Program-made: the position numbers and the translations under genes
Shown here: positions 43,386 through 55,489 of the stretch, one piece after another
Layout of the letters: the number at the start of each line of letters is the position of its first letter
Numbering within the stretch: the first letter of the stretch is position 1
Notes under the pieces: generated by a model
The model's database searches: none
The model's input: only the letters and a program-made list of their open reading frames with translations
Told to the model about the DNA's origin: nothing
Origin: Neopestalotiopsis rosae
Lineage: Eukaryota; Ascomycota; Sordariomycetes; Amphisphaeriales; Sporocadaceae
NCBI GenBank assembly: GCA_023078685.1
Contig: JALGAS010000014.1
Location: 1-64,000 of the forward strand
DNA length: 64,000 bases
Direction of reading: 5' to 3'

Positions 43386-45526
43386 ATGTGGAACGACGAG
43401 GAAGACAACAATCCGTACGGCACCAGCTTTGACCGTAGGGACTCTATAACTTCTTCCTCAGCCAATCCTACGTCTCCCATCTCACGAGAATGTAAGTTCT
43501 TCCCCGTCGCTCCCATGCGCGCAATCTCCCCTCGGTGTTGTGTTTTGCTTTTTTCGTTGAGGATACATAATGTGGCAATCAATAGCGCTGGATGACTCGC
43601 CGGATGAAGCTGATCCCGAGTGGGAATTTCTAGACCCTCGATACGACGCACCACACACTCCCTCAACTACCAGTGAGGAAGCACCGCCTCAGCAACCCTT
43701 TGGTGGGCAGGAGTCCAGCGATGCCGACAGCGATGAAGAGTACGCCGCGCAAGCAAGAAGCCAGGTTCCTAGGAGGAAGCCTGGTGGCTATGACAGTCGT
43801 ATCGAGCAGATCCTCTATGAGAATCCAGACCTGCCCATCCTGATTACAGATGCTGGAAAGAGCTTGGAGAATGGAGGCAAATATATTGTCTACACTATTC
43901 GAACAGGAGTGAGTCTCGCATAACCGCTCATGCACCCATCGGCCGTGGACTAAGTCTAACCTCTAGCAGGACCTCGAGGTGCGCCGGCGATACTCCGAGT
44001 TTTCTTCTCTCAGAGATGCCCTCACAAGACTTCACCCTACGCTCATCATTCCTCCGATTCCAGAGAAGCACACCATGGCTGACTACGCCGCGAACCCCAC
44101 GAATGCAAAGCAAGACCAGCAGATCATTGATCTACGGAAGCGCATGTTGGCAGTCTTCTTGAACCGGTGCCGACGTATGGAACAAGTCAGGAATGATGGA
44201 GTCTGGTGGCGGTTCCTTGATCCCAACGCAAGTTGGAGCGAGGTGCTTCACACCCACCCCGTCGCATCCATCCCCAAGCAGGTTCTGAAGGCTCCACCCT
44301 TGGACACGGCCAACGCTTCGGCAGCACATTCTTATCTTCCTGTCCCTGCTGCTTCTGCCAAGCTGAGGACGGGCTCGTCATCGGGCTTTGATGGCTCAGC
44401 TAGTGTCACTGGATCTCAAGTCGTTCGACGCTTCCCTCCTGACAGTCATGATCTGAATGAGCAGGAGCTCGATCCGTACTTTATCAGCTTCGAGACGTCA
44501 ATCAAGGAGCTGGAGAAACTTTTAGCTGGACCTATGGAAAAGGTCAACCGCCGTACGCTCAACCACCTCACTTCGCTAGCGACTGATCTTTCGGATTTGG
44601 GCGCCAAGTACAACGCTTTTGCTTTATCAGAACCTTCTCAGACGCTTGGTGCAGCTATCGAACGCATTGGGCAAGCTACTGATACATCGTATATTGCGAC
44701 GGAAGAGTTGGCCGGATCTCTCGGCGCAAGCTTTGCCGAGCCCATGAGAGAGAATGCGCAATTTGCGAGCGTGGTGCGCAGTGTTTTGCAGTACCGTTTG
44801 ATGAAGCGGGTGCAGCAGGAGATGACGAATGATGATCTTCACAAAAAGCGCGCCCTTCTCGATCAACTCGAGCGCAGTGAGGCTGAGGCACAGAGAATTG
44901 ACCAATACCTGAGCAGCTCGCAACAAATCAGTGGCAACCGACAGGTGCAAGCTCCTCGGAGGTCATCCAGTATGAGGGAGACCTCGACGCAGCACCATAG
45001 AGAGGGCAGCGGAGAGGATACAGCATCCATCGATTCCGACTTTCCTCCCACCCATGGAGACTTTTCTTCAGCGCCTTCGGCCAGAGTCGGAGCACCAGAG
45101 CACTCTAGCCACGCTCCTGCTCACAAGAAGGCTCCGAGCAGCAACTCAATCACGAACAAGATCTTTGGTCCCATTCGACATGCTATTCAGGGGGTAGCAG
45201 ATGTGGATCCCGAGAGAACACGACGTGATACAATTGGCAAGACCAAGGAAAGCATTGAGCAGCTCGAGCAGGCCCAAGTTGTATCTGCTCAAGATGTGAA
45301 GGACGCAAGCTCCAGTATCCTCAAGGATCTGAAGAGATTCCAGGGTGAGAAGGAGGATGATTTGAAGCGGTACATGGTAAGTCGAAGATCAATCACAGAA
45401 TCCACTCTGCATTATACTAACGACTTCAAGCTTGCATATGCAAAGAGCCAGATTGAATGGGCACGCAAGTGCAAGGAGACATGGGAGGAAGCAAAAGCAG
45501 AGGTTGACAAGATTGACGAGTCATAG
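43386..45526 (+). CDS. SNX41: Sorting nexin-41/Atg20-type PX-BAR protein
   Basis: Four exons (43386-43491, 43586-43908, 43970-45376 and 45431-45526) give 643 aa. The last intron is 54 nt with a textbook TACTAAC branch; because it is a multiple of three and lacks stops it could be misread as coding. The N-terminus is MWNDEEDNNPYGTSFDRRDS, typical of filamentous-fungal SNX41. The PX domain (about 115-235) shows YTIRTG, RRRYSEFSSLRDAL and IPPIPEK, followed by RKRML-x3-LNRC; the basic residues bind PtdIns3P. A BAR-like helical region (about 310-640) contains ELEKLLAGPMEKV, with a Ser-rich disordered insert around 465-540. It acts on endosome-to-Golgi retrieval and selective autophagy. Strongly conserved housekeeping gene. 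Confidence 0.95.
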
Positions 45527-48500
45527 ATACCCGATGATTGTCATGAGACAGACAGTTCACGAGTTGGCGTTTTATAATTCAGGTGGCAGCAAGCGTCGAT
45601 ATTGCACATGACGTTACATACATACTACGGTTCAGAAGGTGCATAATTCGCTTGGAATGCCTTCAAGCTACAGCACTGAGGATATGCATGCCGGCCTCGA
45701 CCAAGCCGTAGATGACTTGGAGAGATCCTCTAATAAACCAAACTCATTCATCAGATTCTTTTCAGAAAAGCCGTGTGTTGATTCTCCCGCTTATCAACGA
45801 GCAGCTGATAGGCGAATGCGAGTGAACAGACCATCTTTGCATGCGAATACCATGACGAGTCCGTGAGCAGATATCTAAGCGATTCGCGCGTGGAATCGAT
45901 TCCAATTCCTGTTTGCGCAGGTGGGTTGGGGGAAGTGCTTTTGAAGGAGTGATTATTTGACTAATAACTTGGTAAGAGGATTCAACGCATGTCAGCTGCC
46001 AACACGGGGGTAAAAGAAAACATGCTCAAACCCCGAACCGACCGCAAGTCGGTCTCTCCCTTTTGGGGATCTGGTTTTCCCCGGCAGTCGGTGTGCGGGA
46101 GGGGGGACGCGTATAATAGGAAATCTAAGCGGCCGGCTGCCGTTTCTCATTTGGGGTTGAGGAATCTGCTGATTGGCCGTATAGGCGAACCGCTCTCTGC
46201 CTTCCGACCCGCGGGCCAAGGAGTTGGAGATATATTGGATTTTCTATGTGAACGTGCCAAGAGGAAGGCGGCGCGGAGGACGTCGTCATGTGTTTGGCGA
46301 TTCGGCTTTCTGGATATACTCGGAATCAATGGACAAGTTGATGAACATATGCAGTCAGACACCAAATGCAAGTTGTAAATATCATGGCTAGTAACGATAG
46401 TACGAATATTGATTCTAGGTTCACATTGAAATACTGCAATTAATATCTGAACCTACATTGCCAGTGGTTCAAGCTTGGCAACTTGTGTGTCTTGGGCCTA
46501 GATTCGTCCTCCCACAACGTGGCCCGGTCGCTGGGCCGAAGGCAACTACATACTCGCTTGTGTACCCTTATAAATTGCTCACCACACCACTCGTGCATAC
46601 TATTACATTACATACCTCCCCAAAGGCGGGTATTGTTGTAAACTTGCAGAGTTCCATTCTCCGATGCGATCGGTCTCGGAGCGGAGATATGCAAAGCAGC
46701 ACATATTGATGCACTTTTATCAGTGATGATAGATAAGCGTTGAAAGTAGAGTCCTTGTCGAAATATGAGAGGCAAGGCCAAAATGACTGACTTACATGAA
46801 CGAAGTAGGTTAGGGGTGCTTTGAAGAGTGCTACACTACTTCCCTGGTAGTATTGTAAAACGCTACCTTTGCGCCCATTGGCACGTCAGGTAGCATAGCA
46901 TGCCTTACCTACCTGGACATGTTTACATAATAACTTGTGCATAATGGGTCATTTCAATAATTATGTTTTATTTTTCATCTTGCTTTGATCCATGGTGATT
47001 CAGGACGATTGTAATGTTTTTGATGAGATTGCGCGAATGACGACTAACCTGGTGACTAAGAATGGCCGGGAGGGTTTAATTGATGCGATTGCGCGTGTGT
47101 TTCACCGAGAGCGCCGTGATGTTTCACAGGTTGCCATTTTTACTAGCACCCCAAGAAGCATGACCAGCACCTTAAATCACTGATAATTTACAAATAAGGA
47201 TACAGGGCAAAGGGAAAACTCGGGGGCTCTAGCTCTCAAAATGACAGCAAGCTTGGACAGACGACCGGGGACATGGACATGGAAGTACGTACGTCGATGA
47301 AGAATATATTCATTGTCAGGGTTGCCAGCAGACCAGCAGACCCAGCAGGCTCCATAGCACCAGTGAGTGTCAAGCATTTTTCTCGGCTTTGGGGGGGAGG
47401 CGTCAGGGCGTTTTGGGGCCACAGATGAGGCTCCGTGCCCCAACCAATCGCTGAGATCTATTTGGGGAACGGAGAGAAAGTGCCGACGCCCACATTGCCG
47501 CTAGTGGGATTGCGACACCAGATGCATCGCCGCTGCTGCTCACTCTCACTGCCTCTTGATCTTCGCTCTTGACTGTTTGCACACATGCCCCAAAGTCAGT
47601 CAGTCCAATGAAATCTGCAGTCCCTCTTCCGAGAGCCCGGTCAGGTTGCCTGGGGTTGGATTCTGTTCCGGCACTTTTTCATTGAAAATGGTAACATCAC
47701 AATCTTGTGTGTGCCTATCGATTTAATTCGGGTCTACATTTTTCGCCGCATTTTCCATATTCAGCTGCGGTTGTTGATTCTCGAAAGCCTGGAAAAGAAA
47801 GAAGCAGCAAAAGTTACAGCAGCCAAGTCAGCCTCAACGAGCCATCGTCTACCCCGAACCAAAATGTCTTGGGTGGATAATCGCAGAGGCTGAACAAGAC
47901 TCCGCCCACAGTTGACGCTACCTGCGTACTACTCGGCACATTCACAACCTTTTAGAGTCAGAATCCTAGATCCTTCTTGAGTTGTCCGTTGCCCGACAAG
48001 TGGAGGGCAGGCAGTGCACGGTACAACGTACGTACGCACAACGCATTCACCCGCTCCATTTGCAGTGCCCTTACAATTCGATCCAATCCCCATACAATTG
48101 TCTGATCATGATGCCTATCTTTAAGCATTGAGGCCTGGGCAGCAGACAGCCGGTCACACGTCTGTATGGGAAGCGCAAAAGGGCATTGGTGCGCACCTGG
48201 CACTTGGGCCCCTGACACATCCAAACGTCTCACAGCCCTGTAACAACCCCGGGAGTTCCGCTCGGGGTCCCGGCGGCAGAGTCTGTGTTTCTCTTCATGC
48301 CTCTGGGCTTTTGCGTACACTCAAAGCCTTGGGGCTGGCTTGGGGCCTTTTTTTCTGCTGCACCTTGGCCACCCCTTGGGCCCTTGGCCACCTTGGCCGA
48401 GCCATCAGCGAACCATGCTGCCGGGATGGGCAAACATGTTGACTGTTTCCGGTCGTCTGTGGGGTTTCCATCCATGGAGTCGACGTTGCTGGCCGCGCGT

Positions 48501-49400
48501 CAGATGCGCCAAGTCTTCCCACTCTGGTGGATTGGTCCCCACTCCCATCCGATGGAGGGGGGCAACAAGGAGGGTGTCAGCCAGCCTCAAGTCCCGCCGT
48601 TGTAACCATTCCTCGCCGTTCCTAGATGGAGATGTGCAAGTCTGCGCTTCAGTGTACGTACAAACTACAACATGAAGGAGAGAGAAAGAGCAGCATGGGC
48701 AGGCCCTGCGCTGCCGATGCAGTGCCCGTCCCATCTTCACACTTGATCGTATCTCTTGAGACTTCCAAGCTGGCTTGGCGGGTCTCTCTTTTTTCTTCTC
48801 GATCTTTTTGCCTTCCTTACACTACTGTTACTTTGTTGCTGCTCGGCCATCCATGCGCGAAAGCTTCAAAGACCACCCCCGTGTGAAGGAACTCCTGTCC
48901 TCGCCCCGGGGCTGACGACAACGTCGACGACGGCGCAGGCTGACTACGACTGGGTTTAAAAAACACACATACTCGGGTGCCCATGCCCACAGCCATGCTA
49001 GTACTAGAGGATAAACTGCTTGATCCTCTTTTTATACACTCTTGTTTCGCCGCTTAACCAAAACCCCGGCCCTTTCGGTTCACATCGCTCTGCTTTTAGA
49101 CTTCTAGCTGCAGCTATTTCCAAACTAAGCCCCAGGGGGGACGCGCACGAGTTTCCACCTTTACGTCTTCTAGTGCCTCAAGTGGGCTCATCGCTACACT
49201 TTCATAAAACCGAAAGGGTCTGCAGTTTACCATAATAACCTTACCCTCATCTACATGCTTCGATGTTGCTGTTATAGCATTCACTTTTTTTGTTTATACT
49301 TTGGATACTCGACAAGGGCTTGGAGAGGGATCAACTTGGAGCTGGGAAAGAGAAACACAAGGTTGAGGAACATTATAAGAAAAACAAGGTTCGATCAAAT
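45527..49400. other. Long gene-poor interval, 3.9 kb
   Basis: No ORF here has recognisable domains or convincing splice structure. The longest (45989-46378, plus) lacks support. Composition is ordinary, with no RIP. A GC-rich stretch at about 48290-48430 has repeated CCTTGG and TTGGCC words, and CGTACGTAC words occur near 47290 and 48030. Long leader sequence or unannotated non-coding RNA is possible, especially next to the protease gene. Confidence 0.5.
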
Positions 49401-50891
49401 ATGAAGTCCGCCTCAGTTGCCGCCCTAGTGGCTGGCCTATTATCGACATCGGCGGAGGCTCTCGCCATCCGGGATAACAGCAACACGGCATCTTCAGGAG
49501 TGGTTGCCATGGACGTTCAGAGGAGAAAAGTGGCCGACCCAGTAAAAAGAGACAAATTAAGAAGAAGAGGCTCTGTCGCAGCATCTTTAGAAAACGAGGT
49601 GGGTAATCTTACTGCAAGCTGCCGTTGGAGGTTTGTATAGCATTGCTAAACTCATATACAGGAAACTTTATATTTTGTCAACGCCACGATAGGAACGCCC
49701 GCTCAGTCACTACGATTACATTTGGATACCGGTAGCAGCGATCTCTGGGTCAATACTCCCAGCTCATCGCTATGTCTCGGAAAGTCAAAGCCATGTTCAT
49801 ATGCGGGAACTTACTCGGCCAACTCGTCATCGTCATACGAATACGTCGGAAGCTGGTTCAACATTTCTTATGTGGACGGATCAGGAGCGAGTGGCGATTA
49901 TGTGACCGATACAATAACTATTGGAAGCACGACAGTCGACGCTCTTCAATTTGGAATCGGCTACACGAGCTCGTCGGCGCAGGGTATTTTGGGTGTCGGC
50001 TATCCAGTAAACGAAGTGCAGGTTGGCAGGGCCAAGAAGGACTCCTATGACAACCTGCCTGCCAAGATGGCATCTGATGGCACCATCAACTCCAACGCTT
50101 ACAGCTTGTGGCTAAACGACCTCGACGCCAGCACTGGCAGCATCTTGTTTGGTGGTGTGGACACGGAACAATACACTGGAACCTTGGAGACGCTACCCAT
50201 CCAGGCCTCGAGTGGTGTCTACTCTGAATTTTTGATCACATTGACGAGCGTTGTCCTCGATAATGTCACCATTGCCGAGGATCAGGCATTGGCGGTTCTG
50301 CTAGATTCGGGCTCATCTTTGACCTATCTTCCCGACACTTGGGTCGAGCAAATTTATACCGAAACCGGCGCTCAGTACGATTCGAATGAGGGTGCTGCTT
50401 ACGTCCCTTGCTCTCTCGCCGAAGATACCAGGACACTGGATTTTACATTTACCTCGCCTACTATCAAGGTGGACATGAACGAGCTCGTCCTGGACCTTGT
50501 CACGACTAGCGGCAAGCGACCGACTTTTACCAACGGAGTCACGGCCTGCCTTTTCGGCATTGCGCCAGCCGGTTCCAGCACAAACGTTTTGGGCGACACA
50601 TTCTTGCGTTCCGCCTACGTGGTCTACGACATTGACAACAATGAGATCTCGCTAGCGCAGACCAACTTTAACGCCACGGCGACCAATGTCAAGGAGATTG
50701 GCACGGGCACCAGCGCAGTACCGGATGCTGTCGCTGTTGCCAATGCGGCCACGGCCACGGCCGGAATCTCCTCGAGCACCACCAGTGCCCTGGGTCTCGA
50801 CGACTCTAGTGCTGCAAGCCACGTCTTGTCTAGATCTTCGGCGGTACTATCGCTCCTCATTGGACTGGGCGCATCAATCATTCTGTTGTAA
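49401..50891 (+). CDS. GPI-anchored aspartic protease, yapsin/opsB type
   Basis: Two exons (49401-49598 and 49662-50891) give 475 aa. The signal peptide starts MKSASVAALVAGLLS. A propeptide ends in dibasic sites (DPVKR, LRRR) for Kex2-type processing. The mature enzyme has both catalytic motifs, LDTGSSD (about residue 88) and LDSGSS (about 281). It also has the flap region ISYVDGSGASGDY and the disulfide pair around CSLAEDT and ACLFGI. The C-terminus is Ser/Thr/Ala-rich and ends in a hydrophobic segment (VLSLLIGLGASIILL) with a preceding small-residue site, as for a GPI anchor. It should act at the plasma membrane or wall, cutting at basic residues. Confidence 0.94.
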
Positions 50892-53800
50892 AATGCAGAA
50901 TGTATCAATCATGATGTACGGCCGGATTGTATATTTGATTTTTCTTTTCTATCTACTTGGGAGCTGCATTTCACCAGCATTGCGAGGCGTTCAGGTTATG
51001 ATCACATGGTGGTGAGCATATTGGATTTGTCCAGCCATTGATGGCGGACCATGGAGAGAAATATTGCATCATGCATGAAAAGGCGCTATCTACATTGTAT
51101 GCTTCTGGCACTTTGGCGGGACGAATCATTGGGGGTGGACATGTTTATTGGATACTGGCGATGGTAGAAAACAGGGGGGGTCTTATCCGGCTCTAGAAGT
51201 GCTGGCCATAGAGAAACACAACAAAGAATTGAAGGCGCGCATTGTCTTTGTTGGCAATGCGCCATTTCACAAACTATTGAATCCTCGATTATCTGAACAA
51301 TGGTTCCATATCTGCTCACTATTACCCGGGACGGGCTGCCCACATCGGAACCTGGCGAGCAACCAAAGGGTAGTATTCCGCGCTTGTAATCCATAGATTC
51401 TGAAAGAGCAGTCGGCAGAATTAGGCATAGTCCGGGTGCCATGTGCAGGTTTCCACCACTTACACGAGGAATTGTAACCCGTGCAAAAAGAGAGAGAGAC
51501 AGAGACAGAGAGTATGCAGACCCTTGGCGACCTTAATCAGCATGACAAAGGGACCCCACTCTGCCGAAACCCAGGTGTACGCATACCCATAGAAGTTACA
51601 GACACAAGCTTGCGTCGTCAACGCCAGAGGCGCCGCTTCATCTATTGGAACTCCTTTTACTCTGACAACCCTTGCGGGTCCGGAGAAAAGAAACTGCATG
51701 GTGTTGGTCTAATTCTTTCCCCCATGAGAGGAGGGATTGAGCACAATGCACTCGTACAAAGGCTGCATATACAGTGGATAGTCAAATTCCCCTAGAAATT
51801 CAGAGTCGAGGCTTGCTGATACCAAACACCTTGCATTTCTCTCTCTCTCTTTCCCTTAGGGCGTGCAGGAAACAAGCAAGGGCCAATTTCGGGAGACGTC
51901 TCGTATTCTAACGTCGTCGTCGTCATCCCGACGAAAGCAGGAACGGACGTCGGCCTTTTATGGGGCCGACAGGATTTCCCGCTGTCCACTGTTGCATGGG
52001 CGCAATGGACAGAACGGTGGAAGAGTCGGTTTTCTCCATGCGATAGTTGAACACATGAAAAAGTATTGAGATGAATACGATCTTTGTCGGGGAGATAAGG
52101 GAGCGGATCTCCCCCGTTTGGGGATGGGGCGGGAATGGCGGCAATGTGGAAAAAGTTCACGATTGTACGACGCTCTTGAGATGGGTCTGTGCGGTTATGT
52201 TTCTTGTTCATGGAGATATTAAAAGTGCTGCAAGGTAGGTCGACTCACAAGTTACGCTCAGTGCAAAGAATGCACCAGTCGACTGGTGTGGTGTCTTGCA
52301 TTTACCAAAGTCATGTGCATTCGGTCCACAAACGATGTGTTTAGTAGCCCGACTTCGCGCTTGTAATGTTGTTGATGTTAAGTACTCTGTTGGAGAACTG
52401 GTCGTTGGTGGAAAGTATTTATATGGCCATGGGAGCTCGACCGAAAGTCTCCCAAAGCCATGAGATATACAGTAGACGGTTCCTGTTCGTTCAACTTATA
52501 GGCCGCCTTACCAGCTTGCAACGCTGCACCTATATATGAAGTAATCAGTGCTCTCTGTATCGTTCTCATGCTCAAGTCCTCTTATCCTCGACCGAGTTCT
52601 TATCCTGAACATACTTGACGAATTCTTACTCCTTCTCCGAGGACCGTACTGTTGGTGAGTGTCCTGCAGGAAGCAGCTTTGCCAATATGAGGGTCTCGTC
52701 GCCATCTATCCATTTACTCGTGCCCGGTGATAGTGAACACTCAAACTGACAAAAATACGTCCACACGGTGAATTAGGCAGTTCGAACATGTAGAAATTAA
52801 CACTGGTGCTGTCATGTGGCTCAAAGCTGACCCGGCCATCCCATGCGTACGCGCAGTGAGGTTTGCAAAACAGTCGCCGGCACCATCATTGTAATCTGCC
52901 TGAGGCCTCGTACAATACATACCTCTCTACCTTACAACATTCTAAATTCTGCTAGATCAAAGTTCCTCATGGTGTTTCGTTCCTGGCGTTTGATTTTATG
53001 TGCCAAGTGGTTGCTCTCTTTCTTTCTTTCTTATCTCTTTCTCTCGCACAGTTCGAGTGTAAGCTATCCGATGCTCAGTTCTATCGCTGCTTCATAAGTG
53101 TCCCACGTGATGGGAAGACCGCCATTGTAAGCACGCAATCATGATCCAATATCGAGGTCAGGGCTTAGATAATAATGCGTTAATCGTTGCGATAGGTATG
53201 CTATGTTCTGGTCACGACGATCTTCGAAGTTGTATGTAAAATGCCTCGATCCCATAAAATAAGAGAAGTCGAGATATAAAAGTCTAGGCATATGCATATT
53301 CTGTGATTGTCGAAAATAAGTGTCAACCTGTCAAACGATCCCTTCGATTCCGCTATTTGATTCTGTACGACTTGATTGACGTGCTTCCATACTTACCTTC
53401 TTTTGCCAGAAAAAGACTGGTTTCAGCACACATATAAGTAGCTGTGGTAACCTCTCAACTAGCAGAATTGCCTACAGATGAACCAAATCTGCAGCAAACG
53501 TCTGCTAAAAGTTGGACATGTCATCCATCATTCAAAGGGTCCATGGTAATTTGAATTGAGGTCAAAATCTCAGAGGGACGGATGATCAATCTTGCACGTA
53601 AGTCTTGTCGAGAAGTGCTTTAAAGCCGTGATGATATACAGCTCGTATTCTCGCAGCGAATCGATTGTGGTCAAGAGAGCCTAGCATATCGATTCCGCAC
53701 GTTTCAATGTATCTTTTTGTTTTTCTGAATAATTCCGTGGTAAAGTAGACTAAGCAATATCAAAAGGCGAGCCAAAATGGACATTTCGCAATAAATGAGG

Positions 53801-54319
53801 CCGTCGCATCCCTCAAGCTGCCTACAGGCCGTGGTGAACCGTACACATTACTCCGTACAGAATTACCATTCTCTGAACCCTATTCATAACTGGCATCTGT
53901 CTTTCGCTTTCATAACCTGCGAAAACCTTGGTCGCTTCTTGGCCCTCGGGCCTTGACGACAAATATATCGCAATGAGCGATCTGAGATACTCATTGACTC
54001 TGCTGAGATTGCTTTCTCGATGCTTTCTTTTCCCATTCGGTCTACAATCATCTGTAGGTCCAGGGAGAAAACTACGATAATGCGCGCTAGTCACTTCCAG
54101 TGACCTTCCTTTGGAAGTATTCAAGGTTCCATTAGGTTGACATGCTCCGTCTCTCGAGAATCAGAGAATGTCCGAATCCACGATGAGACGGTGCTTTTGC
54201 TTGGAGTACCCCACAGAACACTTTCCGACATGAAGGCAAATTTCTTTTCGAATCGTCTTCACGGATGAGGTGGGATCGAGAAGCTGGACAAATAGTATCC
54301 AAACCCCGACGCACAAAAA
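50892..54319. other. Gene-poor interval, 3.4 kb
   Basis: No supported gene. It contains a GA-rich run (51489-51511), a CT-rich run (51837-51856) and a perfect 16-bp palindrome CACCAGTCGACTGGTG (52273-52288). The ORF at 53822-54124 (minus, 100 codons) shows no motif. The interval includes the 3' ends of both flanking genes. Confidence 0.5.
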
Positions 54320-55489
54320 TCATATAGGATCCCGCTTCAGCCATCTCACCATGTCGTCGCACACAACATGAGGCAAGTCATGCTCGACGTGGTTCCAAAA
54401 CTGCCAGTCCTTGTACTGGCCCATGCCCTCGCTGCGCTTCATCTTTTGCTCGTACTCCTCGCGGCTCTTGACGGCGTACTTGTGCAGGGCGACGCGGTCG
54501 CGAGAGATGGGCTGGCGGACCGCGTCGTCGAGCAAGGCGTTCACGGTCCGCCCGTCCTCGCCCACCGTCACTTTGCCGGGGGCGAGGCGAAACACGTGCG
54601 GCGTCGCGGCGGCGTCGGCGCCGTCGTAGTCGCGGAGCCGCACGATGCTCTTGACGCGGCGGTTGTCCGAGTTCTCGCCGCCCCGCGCCTCGTCGTCGTA
54701 GACGCAGTGCGTGTAGGACCAGCGCACCGACTTTTGGCGCTTGAGCAGGCCGTTGGACGTGTGCACCTGCCAGTTGACAGCCAGGGCGCCGACGTCGTCG
54801 CGCGCCGCCTCGAGGGACGCCAGCACGTCCAGCAGGGTCTCGCTGTCGCCGCTGCCATCGCCGAGGCTCGGCGTCGTGTCGAGAAACTCGTCAACGTCGA
54901 TAAAGGCCAGCCAGGTGTGCCGGCGGCCGCTGGCCACGGCGTGCACGCGCGCGCAGTCGTCGTACATTTTCTGCCGCTGCTGCATCTCGGGCACGCGCTG
55001 GCCGCCTTCGCCCTCGCCCTCACCCTCGCCCTGGCCGCCGTCGTAGTAGACAAAGCTCAGGGCCTCGAGCGGCACGCCAAACGTGTCGACGGCGTCGCTC
55101 AGGGGCGGGCTCGAGCCGTCGTCCAGGATGTAAAAGTGGCCCACGCCCATGTTGTGGTAGTGGTGCTGGAGGAACTCGGGCAGGTCGAGCGCCTGGTCGC
55201 GGACCGCGAGGCAGACGGCTAGGTACTCGGGGTCCTCCACGTGGTGGACTTTGCTCGTTGCTATCGGATCTTGCTCGTTGGTCTCGCCTCCTCCTCCGCC
55301 TCCTCCTCTCCACGAACCATAGGAAGACTTGAGGCCGGCCACGAGTCCCGAGCCGGCCTCCTGATTATAGTCGATGGATGATTTGCCGTAGAAAGTAAAG
55401 GCCGGTATTAGCAAGCACAGTAGTATACACATGACTAACAGGCCGCCATTTGGGCCGGATAAGGTGGTTGCCATGACATTCGATTTCAA
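54320..55489 (-). CDS. GT92/DUF23-like type II membrane glycosyltransferase
   Basis: A single 389-codon exon on the minus strand. An alternative Met (MATTLSG) lies six codons in. A signal anchor covers about residues 16-34 (LLVMCILLCLLIPAF), then a Gly-rich linker with seven Gly. The catalytic region has YLAVCLAVRDQALDLPEFLQHH and FYILDDGSSP (about 115-125). Then comes a WLAFIDVDEFLD block (about 192-203) carrying the metal-binding DxD, and near the end HKYAVKSREEYEQKMKRSEGM. This order is that of family 92-type galactosyltransferases in the Golgi lumen. The middle is very GC-rich, with a (GE)n run near residue 155. The acceptor is unknown. Confidence 0.85.
   Translation of the reverse strand: MKSNVMATTLSGPNGGLLVMCILLCLLIPAFTFYGKSSIDYNQEAGSGLVAGLKSSYGSWRGGGGGGGETNEQDPIATSKVHHVEDPEYLAVCLAVRDQALDLPEFLQHHYHNMGVGHFYILDDGSSPPLSDAVDTFGVPLEALSFVYYDGGQGEGEGEGEGGQRVPEMQQRQKMYDDCARVHAVASGRRHTWLAFIDVDEFLDTTPSLGDGSGDSETLLDVLASLEAARDDVGALAVNWQVHTSNGLLKRQKSVRWSYTHCVYDDEARGGENSDNRRVKSIVRLRDYDGADAAATPHVFRLAPGKVTVGEDGRTVNALLDDAVRQPISRDRVALHKYAVKSREEYEQKMKRSEGMGQYKDWQFWNHVEHDLPHVVCDDMVRWLKRDPI

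Noticed and set aside
45989..46378. 129-codon ORF downstream of SNX41
   Set aside because: No motif or splice signal, and overlapping ORFs occur on the other strand. Length alone is not enough.
54368..55222. 284-codon plus-strand ORF opposite the glycosyltransferase
   Set aside because: It is a shadow of a GC-rich gene: Val/Ala/Leu/His-biased, no domain, while the minus strand has DxD and other family motifs.
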